Below, in pieces: positions 17,856 through 25,437 of a stretch of DNA of 64,000 nt. The DNA is from Brevundimonas sp. EYE_349. GTDB lineage: Bacteria; Pseudomonadota; Alphaproteobacteria; Caulobacterales; Caulobacteraceae. The position numbers were made by a program, and so were the translations under genes. Location: NCBI RefSeq assembly GCF_023147505.1, contig NZ_JAHXPB010000007.1, forward strand, positions 62,001-126,000. Direction: 5' to 3'. The notes beneath the pieces are model-generated. The model did no database searches. It worked only from the letters and a program-made list of their open reading frames with translations, and was not told the origin of the DNA. Numbering within the stretch: position 1 is the first letter of the stretch; every line of letters begins with the position of its first letter.

Positions 17856-19142
17856 TCAATCGGCCCGGGCGATCCTGAGGATCGCCCGGCTGCGGTCGTC
17901 GGCGATGCAGATCGACCCGTCGGCCGCGACCGCTAGGGCGACAGGCGAGCCGCGCGGCTGACGGCCCGCGACCGCGTCCCAGCCCGGCGTCAGCACCTTG
18001 CCGCGTATGCTGGGCGCGCCGGCCGGATAGGACAGGGCGCCGCGCGGATAGATGGCGTAGCGGCCGCCGATGTCGGTCAGGGGCCGCCCCTCGCCGTCCG
18101 TCTCGGCCGCCACGATCCGTCCGCCCGTGCGGCGATAGCCATGCCAGCTCATCAACAGCCGGCCGCGCAGTTCAGGGAACATCGCCCCGTCGTAATAGAT
18201 CAGGTCCAGCGGCGCGGCGTGCGGCGGCAGCAGGGCCAACGGCCGATCCCTCTGGCCGCACCGCGCCTGCGCCGCGCTCCATCCCGGCAGGGGCGTCGCC
18301 AGGTCCATGCAGTAGGGCCAGCCGTAATGGCCGCCTGGGCGCAGCACATTGATCTCGTCATAGGGATGATCCGGCGTGGTCAGGTCGACCGAATTCTCGC
18401 CCTGCAGGATCGTGCCCGACGAATGCCGGACCAGGGCGATGGAGTTCCTCAGGCCCGAGGCGAAGACCGCGCCGGCCTCGTCCCACCGGCCGTTCCCCAG
18501 ATAGGCGTGACGCCGAACCTGGGCCGTCTCGGCGCTGTCGGCGCAGGCGCCCGAGGTCGTCGTGCGCGGCCGGCCCCTGTCGTCCAAGCACCTATCGCTG
18601 GGCGCGCCGACATTGACCAGCAGCGCCCCGTCGCCATCGAAAACGAAGCTGGACAGCGGGTGGCGGTTGTCGTGCAGCCGGTTGTCCGGCAGGCCGCCGA
18701 TCACGGTCCGCACCGTCGCCGCCGGATCGGCCGCCTCCGGGTCCAGCGTCAGGATGCGGTTCATTTCGGACACATAGATGCGGCCGTCCGGCCCGCGCGC
18801 CACGGTGTGGGGCATGGACAGACCCTGGGCCAATCTGCGCCAACGCGGCGATCCGTCCGGTGTGAACGCCAGGCGCCAGACGGAGCCCCGCCCGGCCTGC
18901 CAACCGCCCAGGTCGGTGACCAGCCAGTCGCCGCCGGACAGGGCCAGCAGCCCGCGCGGCATTCGCGGCCCGTCCGCCCCGTCGCCCTGCCACACCAGGC
19001 CCAGGCAATAGCCCGGCGCCATCCGCACCGTGGTCATCGGCCGCCCGGCGCAGTCGCCTTGCGTCGCATAGGCTCTCTGGGCCGCGCCCGCGCCGACTGG
19101 CGTGGCGATCAGAGCCAGGATCAGAAGGAAGGGGCGCAGCAT
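17856..19142 (-). CDS. Exported PQQ-type sugar (sorbosone/glucose) dehydrogenase-like beta-propeller
   Basis: 428 aa from the ATG at 19142; the signal peptide MLRPFLLILALIATPVGAGA supports it. The body shows propeller repeats typical of the GSDH/sorbosone dehydrogenase family: GLSMPHTVARGPDGRIYVSE, DEINVLRPGGHYGWPYC and FASGLRNSIALV. Such proteins oxidise sugars in the periplasm with PQQ, but no PQQ synthesis gene is nearby and cofactor use is not shown. Eight cysteines suggest disulfides. It ends a minus-strand run with the ABC ATPase and CoA-transferase genes. Confidence 0.8.
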   Translation of the reverse strand: MLRPFLLILALIATPVGAGAAQRAYATQGDCAGRPMTTVRMAPGYCLGLVWQGDGADGPRMPRGLLALSGGDWLVTDLGGWQAGRGSVWRLAFTPDGSPRWRRLAQGLSMPHTVARGPDGRIYVSEMNRILTLDPEAADPAATVRTVIGGLPDNRLHDNRHPLSSFVFDGDGALLVNVGAPSDRCLDDRGRPRTTTSGACADSAETAQVRRHAYLGNGRWDEAGAVFASGLRNSIALVRHSSGTILQGENSVDLTTPDHPYDEINVLRPGGHYGWPYCMDLATPLPGWSAAQARCGQRDRPLALLPPHAAPLDLIYYDGAMFPELRGRLLMSWHGYRRTGGRIVAAETDGEGRPLTDIGGRYAIYPRGALSYPAGAPSIRGKVLTPGWDAVAGRQPRGSPVALAVAADGSICIADDRSRAILRIARAD

Positions 19143-19201
19143 GAAGTTTCCAGCTTCTCCCTTTCGTCCTCCTCCGGCAAGCCGCCGCAGGACGCTCCGC
19201 T

Positions 19202-20005
19202 TCAATCCAGATGCGCCCAGAACCAGTCGCCGCGTCGTTCGACCGTGGTCGGCAGGCCGAAGAGGTCGCTGAGGACCGGACGGGTCAGCAGGTCGTCCTT
19301 GGCGCCGTCCGCCAGCACCTGGCCATCGCGCAGCAGGACGAGATGGTCGATCTCGGGCAGGATTTCTTCGATGTGGTGGGTGACCAGCACCAGGGTCACG
19401 CCCGACCGCCCCACGTCGCGCAGAGCCTCCAGAAACTGTCGCCGCGTCGCCGGGTCCAGCCCGCTGCAGGGTTCGTCCAGCAGCAGGGCGCGGGGCTGGT
19501 GGACCAGGGCGCGGGCGATCAGCACGCGGCGCGCCTCGCCGGTCGACAGGGTGGCCATCGTCCGCCCGGTCAGGTGGCCAGCGCCCATCCGCTCCAGCGC
19601 CTCGCGGCTGGCCCGACGCATCGGCTCCGTCACCTTGTGCTTCCACACCCCCCGTGCGGCGAAGAAGCCGGACACCACCGCATCGAACACCTCCAGCCCC
19701 TCGTCGCTGGTGAAGTCGGACTGGACGGCGGGCGACACGACGCCCAGCAGGCTGCGCAGCTCGAAGACGTCCCAATGGGCGCGGCCCAGAATGCGGACCT
19801 CGCCCAGACCGCCGTCGCCGCCCACGCCGGCGGTGGGATAGAGCTGTCGGGTGATCAGTTTGACCAGGGTCGACTTGCCCGACCCATTGCGGCCCAGGAT
19901 GGCGGTGTGGCGGCCTTCGGGGAGGATCAGGCTGACGCCGTTCAGCAGTGTGCGGTCTCCGCGTGCGACGCTGACGTGGTCCATCGACAGAAGCGGTTGG
20001 GTCAT
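19202..20005 (-). CDS. ABC transporter ATP-binding protein
   Basis: 267 aa from the ATG at 20005 (MTQPLLSMDHVSVARGD). A single nucleotide-binding domain has Walker A GRNGSGKST, signature LSTGEARRVLIARAL, Walker B ALLLDEPCSGLDP and H loop VTHHIEE. The pattern resembles stand-alone ATPases of the ModF/YlmA group (SP.VQSDF, WxxHK), which lack a cognate permease. None is encoded here. It lies 51 bp after the CoA-transferase gene and 59 bp before the sugar dehydrogenase-like gene. The substrate is unknown. Confidence 0.88.
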   Translation of the reverse strand: MTQPLLSMDHVSVARGDRTLLNGVSLILPEGRHTAILGRNGSGKSTLVKLITRQLYPTAGVGGDGGLGEVRILGRAHWDVFELRSLLGVVSPAVQSDFTSDEGLEVFDAVVSGFFAARGVWKHKVTEPMRRASREALERMGAGHLTGRTMATLSTGEARRVLIARALVHQPRALLLDEPCSGLDPATRRQFLEALRDVGRSGVTLVLVTHHIEEILPEIDHLVLLRDGQVLADGAKDDLLTRPVLSDLFGLPTTVERRGDWFWAHLD

Positions 20006-20056
20006 GGCCGAAAGCCTAGCCGTCGTCGGCAAGAAGTGGAACCCAAGGGCGCGAGC

Positions 20057-21379
20057 TCAGATCAGGCCCTGAGCCTGGGCCTCGCGCGCCAGGCCCTCGC
20101 GGAACTCGGGCGCCGCCAGGGCGATGAGGGCGCGCGCCCGTTCGCTGGTCGACCTGCCCTTCAGATTGGTCCAGCCGTGTTCGGTGACGACGATGTGTGT
20201 GTCGTTGCGCGGCGTCGTCACCGGCCCGTCCAGACGCGCCACGATGCGCGACGCCGCGCCCTTCGCCGCCGTGGAATGGCAAGCGATGATCGACTTGCCG
20301 CGCTCCGACCCATAGGCGCCGCGCACGAAGTCCAGCTGGCCGCCCGCCGCCGTGAACTGGCGACCGTTCAGGAACTCCGAACAGCAGGCGCCGGACAGGT
20401 CGATCTGAAGCGTGGCGTTGACCGAAATCATCCTGGCGTTTCGGGCGATCACCGCCGGATCGTTCACATAGGAGACCGGATGGGCCTCCATCTCGCGATT
20501 GCCGTCCAGGAAGTCGTAGGTGTTCTGGTCGCCCATCGAGAAGGCGAAGACGCCGACGCCGGGGTGCAGGGTCTTTCGGCCGTGATTGGCCGCTCCCGCC
20601 TGCATCAGCTCGACCAGGCCGGGCGTCAGCATTTCGGTATGGACGCCCAGGTCACGGTGGTCCTTCAGGGCGTCGCAGACGGCGTTGGGCAGGGCGCCGA
20701 TGCCCATCTGCAGCGTGGAGCCATCCTCGACCAGATCGGCGATGATCCGGCCGATGATGCGGTCGGCGGGCAAGGGCTGGGCCTTGGGCACGACCAGCAG
20801 CGGAGCGGCGTGTTCGACAATGCCCGCGACCTTCGACACATGGACGGTGCAGTCGCCGAACACGCGCGGCATGTGCGGATTGACCTCGACGATCACCGTC
20901 CGGGCCGTCTCTGACACCGGCTTGGAATAGTCGGTGTTCGTGCCGAACGAGAAGAAGCCGTCCTCGTCCATCGGCGACACGGCGCAGATCAGCGTATCCA
21001 CCCCCACCTCATGACACAGCAGGCGCGGCGACTGCTGAAACCCTGTGGGGATGAACTGGACCGGATTGGGTCTGCCCGCGTCGCGCGCCCGCTGCTCCAG
21101 CCCGCGCTCGATGGCAGTGTGGAACAGGCTCCAGGGACGGATGCGGCCCATCAGTTCGTCGCGCAGCACCGTCTGGCCGGCGATGGCGGTGCTGAGCAGA
21201 TAGTAGAGGTTGACGTCCTCGACCTCGCCGCGCTCGGCCCGGTCGGCCAGGGCCTGGAGCAAGGCCGGCGGCTGGGACACGCCCAGGCCCATGGCCACCT
21301 TGGCCCCCGAAGCGATCAGGGCGGCGGCCTGATCGGGGGTTTTCAACCGTTCGGCGTAGAGGCGGGCGGCGTCGTCCAT
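20057..21379 (-). CDS. Acetyl-CoA hydrolase/transferase family protein (butyryl/4-hydroxybutyrate CoA-transferase-like)
   Basis: 440 aa from the ATG at 21379. It shows both halves of the acetyl-CoA hydrolase/transferase fold: an N-terminal domain starting at GAKVAMGLGVSQPP, and a C-terminal domain with LGVHTEMLTPGL (the Glu that forms the CoA thioester) and GRQFTAAGGQLDF. The ending HIVVTEHGWTNLKGRST is typical. The enzyme moves CoA between short-chain carboxylates in the cytosol. Acceptor specificity cannot be told. Downstream are an ABC ATPase and a sugar dehydrogenase-like gene; upstream, 83 bp away, a PAP2 phosphatase. Confidence 0.9.
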   Translation of the reverse strand: MDDAARLYAERLKTPDQAAALIASGAKVAMGLGVSQPPALLQALADRAERGEVEDVNLYYLLSTAIAGQTVLRDELMGRIRPWSLFHTAIERGLEQRARDAGRPNPVQFIPTGFQQSPRLLCHEVGVDTLICAVSPMDEDGFFSFGTNTDYSKPVSETARTVIVEVNPHMPRVFGDCTVHVSKVAGIVEHAAPLLVVPKAQPLPADRIIGRIIADLVEDGSTLQMGIGALPNAVCDALKDHRDLGVHTEMLTPGLVELMQAGAANHGRKTLHPGVGVFAFSMGDQNTYDFLDGNREMEAHPVSYVNDPAVIARNARMISVNATLQIDLSGACCSEFLNGRQFTAAGGQLDFVRGAYGSERGKSIIACHSTAAKGAASRIVARLDGPVTTPRNDTHIVVTEHGWTNLKGRSTSERARALIALAAPEFREGLAREAQAQGLI

Positions 21380-21462
21380 GGCGTGTCTCCGTCTGCGCCC
21401 CTCTCGTGACCCTTGCGGGGGCGTCCAGGCCCAATATCCTCTGTCGTGGAGGGAGAGGGGCC

Positions 21463-22236
21463 TTAGACTTTGGTCGGGGCCTCGGTTCGGTCCAGCATCT
21501 CGTGGTCCTGCAGCGCGGCGTGACGCCCCCGCTGCAGCCGGGCCACGCCATAAGCGATCAGCCACAGCGCCATGGCCCAGGCCGCGCCCACAGCCCATCC
21601 GGCTAGCACGTCCGACGCCCAGTGCGCCCCCAGATAGATGCGGGTCAGCCCGACCAGCAGGGCCATCAGTATGCCCACGCCCAGGACGAAGGCCTTGAAC
21701 CGCCGCTTGGGAAAGGCGCGGGTCAGCATGACCGCAACCGACAGATAAAACACGGTGGAAAGCAGGGCATGGCCCGAGGGGAAGCTGGCGTTGATCGTCT
21801 CCACCGCCTGCATGGCCGCGGGCGGCCGTTCGCGCTCGAACACCGCCTTCAAGCCTTCGCTCAGCCCTACCCCGCCGGCGAGCCCCAACACCAGTAGAAG
21901 CGACGACAGCCATTTCCTCTGGCTCAGCAGAAAGACGATCACGATCAGGGCGAACAGACCCAGCACCGATATGCCGCCCAGGGAGGTGATGTCGGCCGCC
22001 GCCTCCTTCAGCCACCACGGACCCCACGGCCGGCCGGGATCGTCGGCATAGGGTCGCATCAGCGCCAGGACGTGCTGGTCGAAGGCCTGGCCGTCCGTCT
22101 CACTCATGTCGTCGGCGATCTCGACGAAACTCCACACCCCGCCCGCCATGACCAAAAGGGCGGTCAGGGCCGCGACCTCGGTGCGAGCGACTGTCAGGAT
22201 ACGTCTCAAAACGGCGCGAACGTCTGCGAGTGTCAT
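21463..22236 (-). CDS. PAP2-superfamily membrane phosphatase
   Basis: 257 aa from the ATG at 22236; a TTG six codons upstream is an alternative. Several membrane segments carry the lipid phosphatase signature: KAVFERERPP (motif 1), SFPSGHALLS (motif 2 with the catalytic His) and RIYLGAHWASDVLAG (motif 3). Such enzymes dephosphorylate phosphatidate, phosphatidylglycerophosphate or undecaprenyl pyrophosphate on the periplasmic side; which one applies is not evident. The C-terminal 20 residues are hydrophilic. It is the first gene of the minus-strand run that ends at 17856. Confidence 0.9.
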   Translation of the reverse strand: MTLADVRAVLRRILTVARTEVAALTALLVMAGGVWSFVEIADDMSETDGQAFDQHVLALMRPYADDPGRPWGPWWLKEAAADITSLGGISVLGLFALIVIVFLLSQRKWLSSLLLVLGLAGGVGLSEGLKAVFERERPPAAMQAVETINASFPSGHALLSTVFYLSVAVMLTRAFPKRRFKAFVLGVGILMALLVGLTRIYLGAHWASDVLAGWAVGAAWAMALWLIAYGVARLQRGRHAALQDHEMLDRTEAPTKV

Positions 22237-22419
22237 GGGCAGGCGAACGGCCAAGCTGGCGGGATGTTCCGATCACGCGGTCGTGATCTCGCTGTCGCGA
22301 GGATGCAAAAGGGGCGTGCTGGCTTGCTTGCTGGCTTTTCCACATGCCTGCGCGACTTGTTCGACCGATTCGCTCATAAACCGACCGTCAAGCCCGTTGA
22401 CGGGTCATTAGGCATATGC

Positions 22420-22435
22420 GCCCTATATGTGGGCT
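22420..22435. promoter_or_regulatory. Candidate NrdR box upstream of nrdA
   Basis: GCCCTATATGTGGGCT matches the NrdR core (CwAtATaTwG) at eight of ten positions and shares CTATATGT with the box upstream of nrdB. An inverted repeat CCGTCAA/TTGACGG (22385-22403) just upstream contains TTGACG, which could be a -35 element, so the box would overlap the -10 region. The 20-bp spacing to CTATAT is long for a promoter. Confidence 0.5.
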
Positions 22436-22509
22436 CAGGGAGCGCCGAACCCACAAGATGATGTGGTTATGGCGCAGGTGGCTCTAGGCGATTTCTGTTC
22501 AGGACGCGG

Positions 22510-24399
22510 ATGATCATGGCTGGCGGCGAGGCATTGAAGACGACGGAATTCCAAGGCGTTGCGGCGACGCCGACGCCTGAACGCCCCCATCTGACCGTCG
22601 TGAAATCGGTGCAGGTGGACCGTTCGCGCGACGCCCTGCTGACCGACTTCGGCAAGAAGACGCTGGAAGACCGCTACCTTCTGGCGGGCGAAAGCTATCA
22701 GGACATGTTCGCCCGCGTCTCGACCGCCTTTTCGGACGACGCCGAACACGCCCAGCGGCTGTATGACTATATGAGCCGCCTGTGGTTCATGCCCGCCACA
22801 CCCGTCCTGTCGAACGGCGGCGCGGATCGCGGCCTGCCCATCTCCTGCTTCCTGAACGCGGTGGGGGACAGTCTGGACGGCATCCAGAACGTCTGGAACG
22901 AGAACGTGGCCCTGGCCTCGAACGGCGGCGGCATCGGCACCTACTGGGGCGGCGTCCGTTCCATCGGCGAGAAGGTCAAGGGTGCGGGCAAGACCTCGGG
23001 CATCATCCCCTTCATCCGCGTGATGGACTCGCTGACCCTGGCGATTTCGCAAGGCTCGCTGCGCCGTGGTTCGGCCGCTGTGTACCTCGACATCCACCAC
23101 CCTGAGATCGAAGAGTTCCTGGAAATCCGCAAACCCTCGGGCGACTTCAACCGCAAGTCCCTGAACCTGCACCACGGCATCAACGTCACCGATGAGTTCA
23201 TGGAGGCGGTCAAGGTCGGCGGAACCTTCGATCTGAAATCGCCCAAGGACGGCGCGGTTCTGAAGACCGTAGACGCCCGCTCGCTGTGGACCAAGCTGCT
23301 CGACATCCGCATGCAGACCGGCGAGCCCTATCTGATCTTCTCCGACACCGTGAACCGCCAGATGGCGCCGCACCAGCGCGACCTGGGCCTGAAGGTCAAA
23401 CAGTCGAACCTGTGCGCCGAAATCATGTTGCACACCGGCAAGGATCATCTGGGCGTGGACCGCACCGCCGTCTGCTGCCTGTCGTCGGTCAACGCCGAGA
23501 CCTTCCTGGAGTGGCGCGAGGAGCCCCGCTTCATCGAGGACCTGATGCGGTTCCTGGACAATGTGCTTGAGGACTTCATCCGCCGCGCCCCGCCCGCCAT
23601 GGCCGCCGCCGTCTATTCGGCCAAGCGCGAGCGTTCGGTGGGTCTGGGTCTGATGGGCTTCCACTCCTTCCTGCAAGGTCAGGGCGTCGCCTTCGAAAGC
23701 GCCATGGCCAAGTCGTGGAACATGCGCCTGTTCAAGCATCTGCGCCGCGAGGCCGACAAGGCCAGCCGCACCCTGGCCGAAGAGAAAGGCCCCTGCCTGG
23801 ATGCTCAGGACCGTGGCGTCATGGAGCGGTTCAGCCACAAGCTGGCCATCGCCCCGACCGCCTCGATCTCGATCATCTGCGGCGGCACGTCGGCGGGCAT
23901 CGAGCCGATCCCCGCCAACATCTATACGCACAAGACCCTGTCCGGCTCGTTCGCGGTCAAGAACCCCTATCTGGAGCGTCTGCTGGACGAGAAGGGCATC
24001 AATACCGAGGCCGTCTGGAACTCGATCCTGGAGCATGAAGGTTCGGTCCAGCACATCGACGACCTGAACGAGGACGAGAAGGGTGTGTTCAAGACCGCCT
24101 TCGAACTGGACCAGCGCTGGGTGGTCGAACTGGCCGCCGACCGCGCGCCGGAAATCTGCCAGGCCCAATCGCTGAACCTGTTCATTCCCGGCGACGTCAA
24201 CAAGTGGGACCTGCACATGCTGCACTGGTCCGCGTGGGAACGCGGCGTGAAGTCGCTCTACTATCTGCGCTCCAAGTCGGTTCAGCGCGCCGCCTTCGCC
24301 GGCGCCGAGGACAAGGCCGAAGAGGTGGTCGATCCGAACCAGCCCGACCTCTTCTCCATGCCCAAGACCGACTACGACGAGTGCCTGGCCTGCCAGTAA
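22510..24399 (+). CDS. nrdA: Class Ia ribonucleoside-diphosphate reductase, alpha (catalytic) subunit
   Basis: 629 aa (a second ATG lies two codons on). It reduces ribonucleotides to deoxyribonucleotides with the radical from NrdB. Catalytic residues correspond to E. coli: Cys113 in PISCFLNAVGDSL, Cys and Glu in KQSNLCAEIML, Cys in AVCCLSSVN, the radical-transfer tyrosines in KSLYYLRSKS, and the C-terminal thiol pair in DECLACQ. The first catalytic Cys is at 113 rather than about 225, so the N-terminal ATP-cone (dATP overall-activity switch) is missing. nrdB is at 6063. A terminator follows. Confidence 0.96.
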   Translation: MIMAGGEALKTTEFQGVAATPTPERPHLTVVKSVQVDRSRDALLTDFGKKTLEDRYLLAGESYQDMFARVSTAFSDDAEHAQRLYDYMSRLWFMPATPVLSNGGADRGLPISCFLNAVGDSLDGIQNVWNENVALASNGGGIGTYWGGVRSIGEKVKGAGKTSGIIPFIRVMDSLTLAISQGSLRRGSAAVYLDIHHPEIEEFLEIRKPSGDFNRKSLNLHHGINVTDEFMEAVKVGGTFDLKSPKDGAVLKTVDARSLWTKLLDIRMQTGEPYLIFSDTVNRQMAPHQRDLGLKVKQSNLCAEIMLHTGKDHLGVDRTAVCCLSSVNAETFLEWREEPRFIEDLMRFLDNVLEDFIRRAPPAMAAAVYSAKRERSVGLGLMGFHSFLQGQGVAFESAMAKSWNMRLFKHLRREADKASRTLAEEKGPCLDAQDRGVMERFSHKLAIAPTASISIICGGTSAGIEPIPANIYTHKTLSGSFAVKNPYLERLLDEKGINTEAVWNSILEHEGSVQHIDDLNEDEKGVFKTAFELDQRWVVELAADRAPEICQAQSLNLFIPGDVNKWDLHMLHWSAWERGVKSLYYLRSKSVQRAAFAGAEDKAEEVVDPNQPDLFSMPKTDYDECLACQ

Positions 24400-24422
24400 G
24401 GCTGGCGCACCAACGCCCTTGG

Positions 24423-24450
24423 AAAGGCCCTGCGACCGCAGGGCCTTTTT
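24423..24450 (+). terminator. Intrinsic terminator of nrdA
   Basis: AAAGGCCCTGC and GCAGGGCCTTT form an 11-bp stem around GACC, ending in a run of five T. It lies 23 bp past the nrdA stop. Confidence 0.85.
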
Positions 24451-24572
24451 CGTTCTGGAACCCTCCGCTCGGGATCGCCGTTGAAAAGCGACGAAACCGT
24501 GTCGAAAACTCCGTTGGACTCCTGCGTCTCTTGGTTGCAGGGTGATCGCCAGCGGATCGGTGGGGAGACCGA

Positions 24573-25433
24573 ATGCGTTCCAAGGTGTTGATGATGGGGG
24601 CCTGCGGCGTCCTGGCTTCGGTCGGGATGGGCGCGGATGTCGCCTACGCCCAGACCTGGGCGCCCAACGCCTTCGACACGCCCGCCGACAACGCCGTCGC
24701 CCGCCTGACCGACCAGATCCGTTTCCGCGTCGCGCCCGACGCCCGCTTCGGCGGCGACATCGAACTGCCGCCCGTCTTCCAGCATGATGATCGCTCGGGG
24801 CTGGAGGCGGCCAGCCGCCGCGACGTCTGGATCGACCGCGCCGCTTTCACCGACCGGGTCACGCTTGAAACCGCCGGCCGTCTTCGCCGCGCCGACGGCT
24901 CGCCCCTGCCGGTCACGCCCATCGACCGGGCCGAACTGTCCCCCGACGCCTACGACCTGCGCTATGTGCGCGGCTTCCGCGGCGCCCACGGCCATACCGC
25001 CTCGGGCCTGGAAGTCAGCCTGACCCCCCACGCCGGCCTCGGCGTCGGCAGCGAGGGGCGGTCGGCCGAGGCGGGCGTAACCCTCAAGATCGGCGAAGGA
25101 TTGGAGCGTCTGGCCCCCAGCGGCGCCGAACGCTTCGGGGAACGTCCCCGCTGGTATGTCTACGCCGCCGGTTCAGGCCGAGCCGTGGGCTACAACTTCG
25201 CCCGCACGCGCGACGGCGACTACGCTCGCTCCGGCTACACCCAGGACAAGGGCAGCTTTCTGGGCGACGCCTCGGTCGGCGTGGCCTATCGCAAGGGCGA
25301 CATGCAGACCTCCATCGGCGTCGTCTATCGCGAGATCGACGCCGGCAAGGGCCTGCGCGGCATGAACGGACTGGACACCGACGTCAGCGAGGGCCTGCTG
25401 GCCTTCCAACTGTCGATCCGCCCCAGTCGCTAA
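24573..25433 (+). CDS. LpxR-like (DUF2219) outer-membrane beta-barrel protein
   Basis: 286 aa with a signal peptide (residues 1-26, cleavage after AYAQ) and a GGGGAGA ribosome site. The segment LTPHAGLGVGSEGRSAEAGV and the later WYVYAAGSGRAVGYNF and GVVYREIDA resemble the C-terminal strands of the lipid A 3'-O-deacylase LpxR family. The N-terminal part does not show the Asn-Asp and DRxYTxG motifs expected of an active LpxR, so it may be a structural relative without deacylase activity. The alternating hydrophobic pattern fits an outer-membrane barrel. Convergent with the GGT gene, stops 4 bp apart. Confidence 0.6.
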   Translation: MRSKVLMMGACGVLASVGMGADVAYAQTWAPNAFDTPADNAVARLTDQIRFRVAPDARFGGDIELPPVFQHDDRSGLEAASRRDVWIDRAAFTDRVTLETAGRLRRADGSPLPVTPIDRAELSPDAYDLRYVRGFRGAHGHTASGLEVSLTPHAGLGVGSEGRSAEAGVTLKIGEGLERLAPSGAERFGERPRWYVYAAGSGRAVGYNFARTRDGDYARSGYTQDKGSFLGDASVGVAYRKGDMQTSIGVVYREIDAGKGLRGMNGLDTDVSEGLLAFQLSIRPSR

Positions 25434-25437
25434 GGCT

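Noticed and set aside
17865-17889. Perfect 11-bp inverted repeat CCGGGCGATCC/GGATCGCCCGG as an argG terminator
   Set aside because: It lies inside the 3' coding end of the convergent gene and has no T tract on either strand, so termination is not supported.
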